Assembly: GCF_001275675.1 (NCBI RefSeq)
Contig: NZ_LITM01000006.1
Location: forward strand, 315,360 to 350,728
Length of the DNA: 35,369 nucleotides
Source: Lysinibacillus sp. FJAT-14745
GTDB lineage: Bacteria; Bacillota; Bacilli; Bacillales_A; Planococcaceae
Direction of reading: 5' to 3'
The first letter of the stretch is position 1. Each line of letters starts with the position of its first letter. A program made the translations under genes and the position numbers. Below the pieces are notes generated by a model that was not told the DNA's origin, ran no database searches, and was given only the letters and a program-made list of their open reading frames with translations. Of this stretch, positions 24,548 through 32,844 are shown one piece after another.

Positions 24548-24895
24548 ATGAGTAATTTATTGAATTCATTAACTACAGAGCTTAGGAGAGGTACGTTGAC
24601 ATTAGCAGTTTTAAGTCAATTGCGAACTCCTCAGTATGGCTATTCACTAGTTTCTTTATTGGAAGGGTTAGGTATTTCTATAGATCAAAGTACCTTATAT
24701 CCATTGCTTCGTAGGTTAGAGAAACAGGATTTGGTGACGAGTAGTTGGGATACATCTGAGAGTAGGCCCCGTAAGTACTATGTTTTAAGTGAATATGGGT
24801 TAGAGATATTTTTGCAGTTAAAAAAGGAATGGATGGAGAATTCGAAAGAGCTGTATAACTTATTGAAAGGGGAGGAAGATGATGAATTTAATTGA
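24548..24895 (+). CDS. PadR-family transcriptional regulator
   Basis: 115 residues, ATG after GGTGGGTGG. The winged helix is complete: LRRGTLTLAVLSQLRTPQYG, then STLYPLLRRLEKQDLVTSSW and the wing SRPRKYYVLSEYGLEI. The short C-terminal helix for dimerisation is typical of the small PadR-s2 type. It overlaps the downstream HAAS-domain gene by 14 bases, a pairing seen throughout Firmicutes, and probably represses its own operon. Confidence 0.93.
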   Translation: MSNLLNSLTTELRRGTLTLAVLSQLRTPQYGYSLVSLLEGLGISIDQSTLYPLLRRLEKQDLVTSSWDTSESRPRKYYVLSEYGLEIFLQLKKEWMENSKELYNLLKGEEDDEFN

Positions 24896-25880
24896 GGTTT
24901 ATATTCGGGAAGTTGCTCAGAGGCTTCCTGAAAAAAATCGTGAAGATATTATACTTGAGTTACGGTCAAACATAGAGGATATGCTGCCTGATGATTATAG
25001 AGAAGAAGATGTAAAAGTGGTTCTTGAAAAATTAGGGAGTCCAGTGGCATTGGCAAGTAATTATCGAGATTGGCCAATGTACTTAATTGGTCCACGCTAT
25101 TTTGATGTATATGTGACTTTACTTAAAATGATTTTACCGATCGCTGCTGTCATTTCGTTAATCGCGATGACTGCCGAATATTTTATTGGATATAGTGGAG
25201 AACAAGCGGTTTTAAATATTGGTTTGAACCTTATGACTGAAGGAATTCAGAGAATCATTGAAGTAGGGATACAAGTATTCTTTTGGCTAACACTTATGTT
25301 TGCAGTCTTGGAAAGAACAGATAAAGGAAGAGGTGGGCAGCCATTAACAGCACGCTTTAAAGAATGGACGCCTGATGATTTAAAAAATAAACCTTATATT
25401 CCTAAGAAAAAAGCAATATCAAAGTACGAAGTATTTTTAAGTTTAATGTGGACTGGGATTTGGGCAACATTTTACTTTTATGCGAATTATCTTGTAGGTG
25501 TATATGAAGGAGGAAGAGAAGGACTTGTATTTGTGACTCCAACTTTCAATCAAGAAGTTTTATTTCGATATTGGCCTATTGTTGTGATTGTAATAGGCTT
25601 AGAAATTGCATTTTCCCTTTACAAATTAATCAAGCAGCAATGTACGAAAAGAATGGCAATATGCAATACTGCCCTACAATTAATTGGCACTATTGTATTT
25701 ATCGTAATACTATTAAATCCTAATTTACTAAGCCAAGATTTCATTACGTATATGTCGGATTTATTTGCTATTACTACTAATCAATTTAAAACGCGGATAG
25801 TTGGTGGTGGAATGTTCATCTTTATGATTACTGCGGCATTCAGTGTATTTGATGGCTTCCGCAAGGCTAACATTCGTTAA
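24882..25880 (+). CDS. HAAS-domain integral membrane protein
   Basis: 332 residues from the second of two adjacent ATG codons (24879, 24882), which is six bases after GGGGAGG. The N-terminal helical domain (about 1-65: EVAQRLPEKNREDIILELRS, then LEKLGSPVALASNYRD) is the HAAS/DUF1700-like domain that accompanies PadR regulators. About six membrane helices follow (about 80-105, 120-150, 185-210, 230-250, 262-282, 303-325). Its function is unknown; cotranscription with padR suggests it is the regulated output or a sensor of membrane state. Confidence 0.88.
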   Translation: MNLIEVYIREVAQRLPEKNREDIILELRSNIEDMLPDDYREEDVKVVLEKLGSPVALASNYRDWPMYLIGPRYFDVYVTLLKMILPIAAVISLIAMTAEYFIGYSGEQAVLNIGLNLMTEGIQRIIEVGIQVFFWLTLMFAVLERTDKGRGGQPLTARFKEWTPDDLKNKPYIPKKKAISKYEVFLSLMWTGIWATFYFYANYLVGVYEGGREGLVFVTPTFNQEVLFRYWPIVVIVIGLEIAFSLYKLIKQQCTKRMAICNTALQLIGTIVFIVILLNPNLLSQDFITYMSDLFAITTNQFKTRIVGGGMFIFMITAAFSVFDGFRKANIR

Positions 25881-25947
25881 TCTGGACTGCTTATTAGCGG
25901 ATACACAAAACAATTCAACGAATAATTATATCTATAATAAAAACTAT

Positions 25948-25991
25948 AGAATCCATTTTGAACGATCTTTTATTAAAATGGATTCTTTTTG
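25948..25991 (+). terminator. terminator of the padR-HAAS operon
   Basis: AGAATCCATTTT (25948-25959) pairs perfectly with AAAATGGATTCT (25975-25986), followed by T residues. Confidence 0.88.
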
Positions 25992-26136
25992 TTTGCTGTT
26001 AAATAAGGCTAAGCAAATGTTTTTTCTAAAAAAGTACAAGAATAACGCATTGTTGTGTAGACGGTATTCTCGCATATACAAAAAAGGGAAGAATCATAGT
26101 GTTTGGAAGGCGCAGACGTTAGTTCAAAATAAGTTA
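25992..26136. other. intergenic stretch without a supported gene
   Basis: It lies between two terminators. An open frame passes through it but spans the first hairpin, has no ribosome binding site and shows no recognisable protein character. Confidence 0.4.
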
Positions 26137-26178
26137 AAAAAGTGCGAATGAATATTTTTAATCCATTTCGCACTTTTT
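26137..26178. terminator. bidirectional terminator upstream of the SLH gene end
   Basis: AAAAAGTGCGAA (26137-26148) pairs with TTCGCACTTTTT (26167-26178). It lies about 90 bases past the stop of the leftward SLH gene and can serve it. Confidence 0.75.
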
Positions 26179-26266
26179 AGTTCTTTTCACTATGAAAGGA
26201 TATTATGGTGATTTATAAAAGTACCTCAAGGGTGTTCCTTTATTTTCAGTAGGACCAATGGAAAAC

Positions 26267-27292
26267 TTATTGCTTCTTTAAAGTCCCAGAAAAAGTAGTG
26301 CCTTCATCATGCTCTGTACGACAATCTACTTCAGTCATTTTAAGCGCATTATTAAGGCGTTCAAATTCTATTACACATCGATTGCCGTTTGAGGATTTGT
26401 TCATCACTGCCTTAGTGCTAGAAGTAATCGTTGCTGTGCCATCGACACTCCCTGCAGCTGTCCCATCATTGGCTGTAATGAATATAGTAAAGCTTTTACT
26501 TGTTGCGTTTGAAATATAGGCATCACGGCGATTAAAATCAGTTGAGCCTGTACCCCACTTATAGTAATACGAATAGGTACCATCCCAAGCACTATTAGAA
26601 GGTGTTGTCAGCTGCATTGTTTTATCTAGCTGATTTTGGCCATTTTTCGCTCTTGTATTTAAAGCAGCGTTACTCTTATTTTCATGAATTGCTTGTGCGT
26701 CCTCTGAAATTTCATAAAAATTCCTTTCGTCCATACGGTGGAGCATCGTAACGACTTGAGCTCGTGTCATATTGTTTGTAACGCCAAAAAACTTCTGTAA
26801 ATTGCGGTTTTCATACTGAAAGTTTTGACCAGTGGAAATGTAATAATCGAGTAAAAACTGTATGGATTGATCTAATCCACTTTTACCTTTAGCTAAATGT
26901 GTAATTGCCTGTGCCACAACACCGCGCTTTACATTAGCTGCTCGAATAGTGTTATCGAAATATCCGTTTAATGGAACACCATAGCTTGCAAGTCGATTGT
27001 AAAATTCATCAGACCAGATTGCTGCAGGGGTTTGTTTTTTTATTTCATCATTTGGTGATTCAAGCTCAAAAAAATTTGCAAGTAGTTTTGCGAATTGTTG
27101 CTCCGTAATTGTAGCATAGGGCTTAAATGTACCATCAGCATAGCCATTAACGATATCATATTCCTCTGCCCACATGATAGCTTCATAGGCATAGTGATCT
27201 TCTGGTACATCTTTAAAGCCAGCAGCTTGTACAGTGTATCCACTTGCCACAACAAGTATGGTAAGCAATAAAGCGCACACTAATTTTTTCAT
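26267..27292 (-). CDS. secreted SLH-domain protein with an unassigned C-terminal beta domain
   Basis: 341 residues. The signal peptide is residues 1-23 (LLLTILVVASGYTVQAA). An SLH domain follows at once: GFKDVPEDHYAYEAIMWAEE, NGYADGTFKPYATITEQQFA. A second, weaker SLH-like unit is at about 95-130 and a third ends with NNMTRAQVVTMLHRMDE (about 172-188). After a charged linker, residues 232-341 form a beta-rich domain (WDGTYSYYYKWGTG to the end) with one Cys pair (NRCVIEF and EVDCRTE), which could close a disulfide. The SLH part should bind the cell wall; the C-terminal domain is not recognised. Confidence 0.88.
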   Translation of the reverse strand: MKKLVCALLLTILVVASGYTVQAAGFKDVPEDHYAYEAIMWAEEYDIVNGYADGTFKPYATITEQQFAKLLANFFELESPNDEIKKQTPAAIWSDEFYNRLASYGVPLNGYFDNTIRAANVKRGVVAQAITHLAKGKSGLDQSIQFLLDYYISTGQNFQYENRNLQKFFGVTNNMTRAQVVTMLHRMDERNFYEISEDAQAIHENKSNAALNTRAKNGQNQLDKTMQLTTPSNSAWDGTYSYYYKWGTGSTDFNRRDAYISNATSKSFTIFITANDGTAAGSVDGTATITSSTKAVMNKSSNGNRCVIEFERLNNALKMTEVDCRTEHDEGTTFSGTLKKQ

Positions 27293-27413
27293 TAGTCTCA
27301 GTCATCCTTTCTTCTAGTCATGTTAATAGTTTGAAGGATATGGATAAAAACTGCAAATTTTTTTAGTTTATTTTACTAAAACTGTTCTTTTAAGAAAGAA
27401 GGGATAAAAAGAG

Positions 27414-28361
27414 ATGTTGAATAGTTTAAATAAATACCTCCAAAAATGGATGCCTATTTTAACACCGCTTAGCTTATTAATTGGTGTATTGTTCGAGAAT
27501 GTAGGGCATCAGTTATTATTTTTAGTGCCTTGGCTGTTTGCTTTTATGACATTTGCAGGTAGTTTAAGCATGAATTTTGAAGGAATAAAAAGTCTTAAAA
27601 AATACCCAACAGTTATATTAGTTGTTATTGCATTTTTACACCTGCTCATGCCAATTTGGGCTTATTTTGTAGCAAACTTCATCTTTAACGATCATCTACT
27701 AACAATTGGATTTGTTTTAGCAGTCGCTGTACCAACAGGAGTAACGAGCTTTATTTGGGTCAGTATTTGTAGAGGGCATCTCGCATTATGTCTTGCAATT
27801 ATTTTAATCGATACACTCATTTCGCCCATTGTTATTCCTGCATTACTTCATATTGTTGTAGGGCAAACAATCGAAATTGATACGGTTGGCCTCATTCTAG
27901 ATTTACTTTGGATGATTGTTGTGCCTTCTCTTATAGGTGTAACGTTAAATGAGTTTACTAAAGGTAAAATTGAGCTGACTCTAGGAAAGAAATTAGCCCC
28001 TTTTTCAAAACTTAGCTTATTTAGTATTGTAATGATAAATAGTAGTGCGATTGCCCCGTATATTAAAAATATTAGCTTGGAGCTTGTTAGTGTTATTTTG
28101 GTCGTATTTATACTGGCAGTATCAGGGTATGCTTTTTGTTTAGTATTAGGGCATATACTTTGGAAGAATAAAAGCATTGTTACGATGTTCGTTTTTACAG
28201 GAGGAATGCGTAATATTGCTGTAGGGGTTGTAGTAGCGACTACATACTTTCCTGCAAAAACGGTTATGCCTGTAGTGTTTGGTATGCTATTTCAGCAAGT
28301 TCTTGCCTCGTTCTTTAGCCGAATAATCGAAAAGTATCAGCTGAAATATGCGGAAGGTTAA
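27414..28361 (+). CDS. bile acid:sodium symporter (BASS) family transporter
   Basis: 315 residues, ATG after GAAGGGAT. The protein has about nine to ten membrane helices with the BASS fold signature: the N-terminal half contains FAFMTFAGSLSMNFEG and VAVPTGVTSFIWVSICRGH (a cross-over motif position), the C-terminal half FVFTGGMRNIAVGVVVATTY. Family members are Na+-coupled importers of organic anions such as pantoate or keto-acids; the substrate here is unknown. It is a single gene followed by its own terminator. Confidence 0.9.
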   Translation: MLNSLNKYLQKWMPILTPLSLLIGVLFENVGHQLLFLVPWLFAFMTFAGSLSMNFEGIKSLKKYPTVILVVIAFLHLLMPIWAYFVANFIFNDHLLTIGFVLAVAVPTGVTSFIWVSICRGHLALCLAIILIDTLISPIVIPALLHIVVGQTIEIDTVGLILDLLWMIVVPSLIGVTLNEFTKGKIELTLGKKLAPFSKLSLFSIVMINSSAIAPYIKNISLELVSVILVVFILAVSGYAFCLVLGHILWKNKSIVTMFVFTGGMRNIAVGVVVATTYFPAKTVMPVVFGMLFQQVLASFFSRIIEKYQLKYAEG

Positions 28362-28375
28362 ATAATGTTAAATGC

Positions 28376-28416
28376 AAAAATATTCGCGATTGTTCAGAAG
28401 GAGGCGAATATTTTTT
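28376..28416 (+). terminator. terminator of the BASS transporter gene
   Basis: AAAAATATTCGC (28376-28387) pairs with GCGAATATTTTTT (28404-28416) about 15 bases after the stop codon. Confidence 0.85.
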
Positions 28417-28470
28417 GTAAGAATTACAGTGCTGCTATCATCGACTGTTATTAGAACGCAGCATCATTTT

Positions 28471-28689
28471 GTGACAAAAGAAGAAAAGACACTAAAAATT
28501 TTGATGCAATATCATCAAGTGAAAATAAAAAGGTAGGAGGTTTCCATTAAGCTCCCTTCAGAATATGATGAAGATAAGCAATATCCATGTTATTTAAATG
28601 TAGAATGGGGGAGATATTTCATATTAAAAATTCTACAAAAATATAAATTTGAGAGTAAACACCAGCACTTATTATACAAGAAATTTTAG
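28471..28689 (+). pseudogene. short degraded ORF with in-frame TAG
   Basis: From the GTG at 28471 the frame reads VTKEEKTLKILMQYHQVKIK, meets TAG at 28534-28536 and continues in the same frame to 28689 (KLPSEYDEDKQYPCYLNVEW onwards). Both parts look protein-like, which suggests a single small gene with a stop mutation. The TAG adjoins GGAGG (28536-28540), and an ATT codon (28546) sits at normal spacing after it, so restart at ATT is an alternative. The family is not recognised. Confidence 0.35.
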
Positions 28690-28754
28690 TGCTTTGTGCT
28701 TGTCGGAAGTATTTTGAGTACTAATTATGTCACTTAAGAAAGAAGAGTGCATGT

Positions 28755-28910
28755 ATGAAAAAGTTAGATGATTTGAAGCTAACGATTCTTCCGTTAATTA
28801 TTTTGCTGGTTCTTATACTTTTTTGGAAGCTGACCGAGTCTGTTGGGGCGGGAATGCTGGTAATTATTTTCTGGATAGGCTGGCGCCGCCTTGTAAGAAA
28901 ATTAATATAA
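28755..28910 (+). CDS. hypothetical 51-residue membrane protein
   Basis: ATG at 28755 with a weak AGAAGAG upstream. The product has two closely spaced hydrophobic segments (LTILPLIILLVLILFW at about 8-24 and AGMLVIIFWIGWRRL at about 32-46) and a basic C-terminus. Nothing identifies its function. The membrane character and basic tail favour a real small protein, but the ribosome binding site is poor. Confidence 0.45.
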   Translation: MKKLDDLKLTILPLIILLVLILFWKLTESVGAGMLVIIFWIGWRRLVRKLI

Positions 28911-29156
28911 ATTGATTGAGGGATCTTTCTAATTTTACGTAGTGTCAGTTTTAAGGCTCCTCACAAAATGCTAAATGGCGGGTCTGTCGATTAAACTTAC
29001 TAAACAGCTTTATGCAAACAAAGTAGCATGTGTCTACAATCAGACATCGTTTGATAATGGAATCAAACGGTGTCTTTTTATCGCTTTCCTTATAATAACT
29101 ATATTTTTGAATGAAGATCTCAAAATACATAATTACAAAAGAGATATATTCGAGAC
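28911..29156. other. intergenic stretch with one terminator
   Basis: Only the hairpin at 29042-29075 is recognisable. It may end the transcript of the 51-residue ORF. Confidence 0.4.
29042..29079 (+). terminator. intrinsic terminator
   Basis: AGACATCGTTTGA (29042-29054) pairs with TCAAACGGTGTCT (29063-29075) with one mismatch and an 8-base loop, followed by five T. Confidence 0.8.
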
Positions 29157-29347
29157 CAGGCGTGTTGATTAGGAAAAAATAAGTTTATTATTGAGCGATA
29201 AAAGGATTTTTTCGTTACCACTTTGCCAATATATTTCCATTTTAACTGATTGTAGCGTAGGGCTACTCGACTCCCGCGGGAAAGCGAGTAGCCCGTAGCG
29301 GAAATCAGCCTCTTTGGATGTATAAAAATGGTTAATCAACACACCTG
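29157..29347. mobile_element. 191-bp MITE, copy 2
   Basis: Same length and ends as the copy at 16656, differing at two positions. A different 9-bp duplication, ATTCGAGAC, flanks it (29148-29156 and 29348-29356). The inner hairpin is perfect here: GGGCTACTCG against CGAGTAGCCC, with TCCCGCGGGA in the loop. It lies about 100 bases before the MFS gene at 29451. Confidence 0.92.
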
Positions 29348-29450
29348 ATTCGAGACATATATATCATGAAATTATTGTAAAATGACTATGTACTAATATT
29401 TGTAATTTTGTTACTATTTATTAATTAATAAAACAACAAGGAGATACAGA

Positions 29451-30638
29451 ATGTGGCGTAGTCGAAATGTATGGATAATTTTATTAGGTGAATTTGTCGT
29501 CGGTCTTGGCTTGTGGGCTGGGATTATAGGGAATCTAGCTTTTATGCAAGAGGTCGTTCCCTCTGACTTTCACAAATCATTAATTATTTCTAGCGGTATA
29601 TTGGCGGGTTTAGTAGTAGGTCCGTTGGCAGGACGTATTATTGACAGGTCAATGAAGAAAACAGTTGTACAGTGGGCTAGTGTAGGGCGAATTATTAGTG
29701 TTTTATTTATGTTTATGGCACTTTATACAAATTCGGTTATTTGGATGATTCTTTTTTTAATTACGTTGCAAATAGCAGCCGCCTTTTATATGCCAGCTCT
29801 ACAATCTATTATTCCGATGATTGTTAAGGACAAGGATTTAATTACATTAAATGCTTGGCAAATGAATGCTCGCACGATTTCAAGGATTATTGGTACTGCT
29901 GCGGCGGGGTTCATGCTAAGTTTCTTTGAGCTGAAATGGTTGTACATCATTTCATTTATTGTCTATATGATGATGTTTGTTATTACGCACTTCCTACAAT
30001 TAGATGAAACGGCAAATCAATCGTCAGCAACTAAAGAAAAGGGTGACTTTAAAGAAGTGTTACCGATGGTGAAAGAGCACCCGGTTGTTTTAATGACACT
30101 TGTCTTAATGTTAATTCCAACATTATTTTTAGGTTCCTTTAATTTAGTGATTATGAAAATTTCTGAGATTCATCATTCAACGACAATATCAGGATTATTA
30201 TATACAGTTGAGGGCATAGGTTTTATGCTAGGTGCAGCTGGTTTGAAATTGATTACCGAACGACTGAACACTGGAACACTACTTTTTATATTAGCATTTA
30301 TCATCGGTTCGATGGAGCTAATGCTAATATTCTCGGATATTAAATTTTTGGCATTAGTGGCTTTTGGAGTTTTTGGTTTTTCAGTAGGCTGTTTTTTCCC
30401 GACGACAATGGTGATTTTTCAAAAGCAAGTGCCAAAAGATTTCCATGGGCGATTTTTCTCATTCCGTAATATGATCGATTCTGTCATTTTTCAGGTCGTC
30501 TTATTGTCAACAGGCATGATGCTAGATTTAGTTGGTTTAAGTGGATTGGGACTTGTTTTCGGCGTTATTAGCTTAAGTTTAACTATCACTTTTTTACTCT
30601 ATTCAAAGAAAAAGAATGTTGTGATGCATGCTCATTAA
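29451..30638 (+). CDS. MFS transporter (MFS_3/EntS-like)
   Basis: 395 residues with twelve predicted helices, ATG after AAGGAGAT. The motif A region is GPLAGRIIDRSMKKTVVQWA (about 56-75), the form seen in EntS/MFS_3 exporters. A second motif-like QVPKDFHGRFFSFRNMIDS lies before helix 10, matching the 'P...RGR..S' segment of that group. Members export macrolides, siderophores or other drugs. The substrate is unknown. MITE copy 2 lies immediately upstream and may carry or displace promoter elements. Confidence 0.9.
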   Translation: MWRSRNVWIILLGEFVVGLGLWAGIIGNLAFMQEVVPSDFHKSLIISSGILAGLVVGPLAGRIIDRSMKKTVVQWASVGRIISVLFMFMALYTNSVIWMILFLITLQIAAAFYMPALQSIIPMIVKDKDLITLNAWQMNARTISRIIGTAAAGFMLSFFELKWLYIISFIVYMMMFVITHFLQLDETANQSSATKEKGDFKEVLPMVKEHPVVLMTLVLMLIPTLFLGSFNLVIMKISEIHHSTTISGLLYTVEGIGFMLGAAGLKLITERLNTGTLLFILAFIIGSMELMLIFSDIKFLALVAFGVFGFSVGCFFPTTMVIFQKQVPKDFHGRFFSFRNMIDSVIFQVVLLSTGMMLDLVGLSGLGLVFGVISLSLTITFLLYSKKKNVVMHAH

Positions 30639-30650
30639 ATATAAACAAAA

Positions 30651-30689
30651 AAGAACTGTCAAATCGGGAAACTGTTTTTGACAGTTCTT
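30651..30689 (+). terminator. terminator of the MFS gene
   Basis: AAGAACTGTCAAA pairs with TTTGACAGTTCTT around a short loop, about a dozen bases after the stop codon. Confidence 0.8.
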
Positions 30690-31000
30690 ATTTCTTAATT
30701 AAGTCTACATTTTTAATGATTTTCTGAACGGGAAAGCCCAATTCTTCAGGTGTGGGATGTAGGGAGTACCACTATAACTAGAAAGGTTTGTGGTGCGCTT
30801 CAAGTATTCGAAAATTCCACTCTTTTTAAGATGTATGTTGCAGTTTATAAAAAAACTGATACATTGTGTATATAACGATTATAGACGAACAAACACAACC
30901 GTATCATTAATTAACTATCATTTTGTTTTTTGTCTCTAGTACAGAAGAAATATTTTTCTTCGTGCAGAAGTAGAGGAAAGTAGAAAGAAGGTGTTGCAAG
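30690..31000. other. intergenic stretch, possible element remnant and dyad
   Basis: No gene is visible. GAAAGCCCAATTCTTCAGG followed by TGTGGGATGTAGGGAG (30732-30766) resembles the end of IS200/IS605-type elements, but this is from memory and weak. TGATAC (30858-30863) and GTATCA (30901-30906) with adjoining TTGTG/CACAA form a spaced dyad upstream of the next MFS gene that could be a regulator site. Confidence 0.25.
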
Positions 31001-32269
31001 ATGCTTGGAAAAGCACAAGAAACCATGGATACATATATTGATTCACCCGAAAAGCTAAAGAGCTTGTATAAGCGAGTGCTAATCGTTGTTAGTCTCTCAC
31101 AAGTTTTTGGTGGGGCAGGGCTTGCAGCAGGTATTACGGTAGGGGCTCTTTTAGCTCAGCAAATGCTAGGAACGGATGCTTATGCAGGAGTACCGTCCGC
31201 TTTATTTACTTTAGGGTCGGCAGGTGCGGCTTTAATTGTAGGAAAACTATCACAACGTTACGGGCGTCGTACAGGTTTATCAACTGGTTTTATTGTCGGT
31301 GGACTCGGTGCAATCGGTGTAGTAATTGCTGCCATGATGAATAGTGTCATTTTATTATTCGCTTCTCTACTAATCTATGGCGCAGGGACTGCAACAAATT
31401 TACAAGCTCGCTATGCAGGGACAGATTTAGCCAATAATAAACAACGAGCTAAAGCTATCAGCATAACAATGATGATGACAACATTCGGGGCTGTGGCAGG
31501 GCCAAATTTAGTAGATGTCATGGGTAAACTTGCTGTATCCATTGGTGTTCCGGCGCTTGCGGGTCCATTTATCTTATCAGCTACAGCATTTATTTTAGCA
31601 GGTCTTGTCCTTTTTATAATGTTACGTCCCGATCCGTTAGAAATTGCAAAGATGATAGAAGCGGACAGACGAGAGAGTGAATATGGAAATAAGACGGAAT
31701 CTCTTAGTGAAAAAGCTAGCAATAAAAGAGGTCTGACAGTCGGAGCAACGGTTATGGTACTTACTCAGATCGTAATGGTTGCAATAATGACGATGACACC
31801 AGTACATATGAAACATCATGGTCATGGTTTATCGGAAGTAGGAATTGTTATAGGATTTCATGTAGGTTCCATGTATCTTCCGTCGCTCGTAACAGGCGTT
31901 CTTGTTGATAAAATCGGACGAACAGCCATGAGTATTGCTTCGGGAGTGACGTTGTTATGTGCTGGTTTATTAGCGGCATTCGCACCGAGCGATTCTATGA
32001 TTCTATTAATCGTCGCTCTTTCTTTACTTGGGTTAGGCTGGAACTTTGGCTTAATTAGTGGTACTGCCCAAATAGTTGATTCAACTGAACCTTCCACTAG
32101 AGCAAAAACGCAAGGGAAAATAGATGTTTTAGTTGCACTAGCAGGGGCTTCAGGTGGTGCTCTCTCAGGGATGGTAGTGGCTAATGCAAGTTATGCGACA
32201 CTATCATTAACAGGAGGGCTTTTATCCTTAATTCTTATCCCGGTTGTTATTTGGTCTAGAAGGGCTTAA
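31001..32269 (+). CDS. MFS transporter
   Basis: 422 residues with twelve helices, ATG after GAAGGTG. Motif A is seen as GKLSQRYGRRTGLSTGFIVG (about 81-100), followed by NLQARYAGTDLANNKQRAKA between helices 4 and 5. A hydrophilic central loop of about 40 residues (RPDPLEIAKMIEADRRESEY onwards) separates the halves, and a histidine-rich MKHHGHGLSE sits in the outer loop after helix 7. The second half repeats the motif as GVLVDKIGRTAMSIASG. It resembles drug or metabolite efflux permeases of Bacillus; the substrate is unknown. Confidence 0.9.
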   Translation: MLGKAQETMDTYIDSPEKLKSLYKRVLIVVSLSQVFGGAGLAAGITVGALLAQQMLGTDAYAGVPSALFTLGSAGAALIVGKLSQRYGRRTGLSTGFIVGGLGAIGVVIAAMMNSVILLFASLLIYGAGTATNLQARYAGTDLANNKQRAKAISITMMMTTFGAVAGPNLVDVMGKLAVSIGVPALAGPFILSATAFILAGLVLFIMLRPDPLEIAKMIEADRRESEYGNKTESLSEKASNKRGLTVGATVMVLTQIVMVAIMTMTPVHMKHHGHGLSEVGIVIGFHVGSMYLPSLVTGVLVDKIGRTAMSIASGVTLLCAGLLAAFAPSDSMILLIVALSLLGLGWNFGLISGTAQIVDSTEPSTRAKTQGKIDVLVALAGASGGALSGMVVANASYATLSLTGGLLSLILIPVVIWSRRA

Positions 32270-32406
32270 GAATGATGATAAATTTCACAACAAGGAACTA
32301 AAGTTATATATGGGTTACTAAACAACCACATTTGGAATAGTTTCAGGTGTGGCTTTTTATTATGCCTTAGGAAGTTGAGTATGAAATTGAAAGAGGAAAA
32401 ATTAAA

Positions 32407-32432
32407 AGGATCACCCGGAGGATAGTGATCCT
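32407..32432 (-). terminator. terminator of the first yjcZ-like gene
   Basis: AGGATCAC (32407-32414) and GTGATCCT (32425-32432) pair perfectly with a 10-base loop; on the minus strand TTTTAATTTTT follows. It lies about 80 bases beyond the stop. Confidence 0.75.
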
Positions 32433-32509
32433 AAGTAAAGATTTGAAGGTGTAAGATTAAATTAGTATTACCTTACAACAGTTATGAGCATTATTGGCGG
32501 TATTAGATA

Positions 32510-32617
32510 TTAATAACCTCTATGCATGAAAGTTGCGCCGACAATAATTAGAAGAATAAATAGAACAACAATTAGCGCAAAAGCTGAACCAGTGCCACTA
32601 CCATAATATTCAGACAT
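32510..32617 (-). CDS. YjcZ-family small membrane protein, copy 1
   Basis: 35 residues, too short for most gene callers. ATG at 32617 follows AAGGAGGG by eight bases. The sequence is MSEYYGSGTGSAFALIVVLF followed by ILLIIVGATFMHRGY: a short Gly/Tyr-rich head and one membrane helix with the family's ALIVVLFILLIIVGA core. YjcZ-type proteins are small spore-associated proteins of Bacillaceae of unknown function. Copy 2 lies 230 bases away, in the same direction. A CATANNNTA box upstream fits a mother-cell sigma factor. Confidence 0.88.
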   Translation of the reverse strand: MSEYYGSGTGSAFALIVVLFILLIIVGATFMHRGY

Positions 32618-32642
32618 AGTAATTACCCTCCTTTCTATAATG

Positions 32643-32651
32643 TATAATATG
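32643..32651 (-). promoter_or_regulatory. sigma-K-like -10 box of yjcZ copy 1
   Basis: On the minus strand CATATTATA matches CATANNNTA, 26 bases before the start codon. Copy 2 has the same motif at nearly the same place (33000-33008). Confidence 0.45.
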
Positions 32652-32741
32652 TAAAGTTTTCAAGAGGGATTGCGATAAATATCTACTTAATAAATTTAAT
32701 TTAAAAAAAAATTTACCAATCATGCGTTTTAATGAAAAAAT

Positions 32742-32797
32742 GTCACTCTTGTAAAGTGACCCTTCAATAAGGTGACGTAAAGCTAAATAAGCTTTAC
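32742..32797 (-). terminator. two hairpins ending the second yjcZ-like transcript
   Basis: GTAAAGCT/AGCTTTAC (32777-32784, 32790-32797) and GTCACT/AGTGAC (32742-32747, 32755-32760). The second is followed on the minus strand by ATTTTTTC, as in an intrinsic terminator. Confidence 0.7.
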
Positions 32798-32844
32798 ACA
32801 TTATTCTCGCTATTTGTGCTTGGTATTAACAAAGGATTTTTAGA

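Noticed and set aside
25843..26151. 102-codon frame downstream of the HAAS gene
   Set aside because: It overlaps the end of the HAAS gene, crosses a strong terminator, has no ribosome binding site and has an unstructured composition.
442..28536. In-frame TAG codons in three broken frames (442, 15604, 28534), suggesting possible amber recoding
   Set aside because: The M56 remnant and the Rpn gene also carry other lesions (a TGA, an insertion and a frameshift), and no pyrrolysine or suppressor genes are visible. Ordinary decay explains them better.
30732..30766. Possible IS200/IS605 right-end remnant
   Set aside because: Only a short stretch resembles such ends and no OrfB coding sequence is nearby, so it is kept as a note in the intergenic entry, not called as an element.
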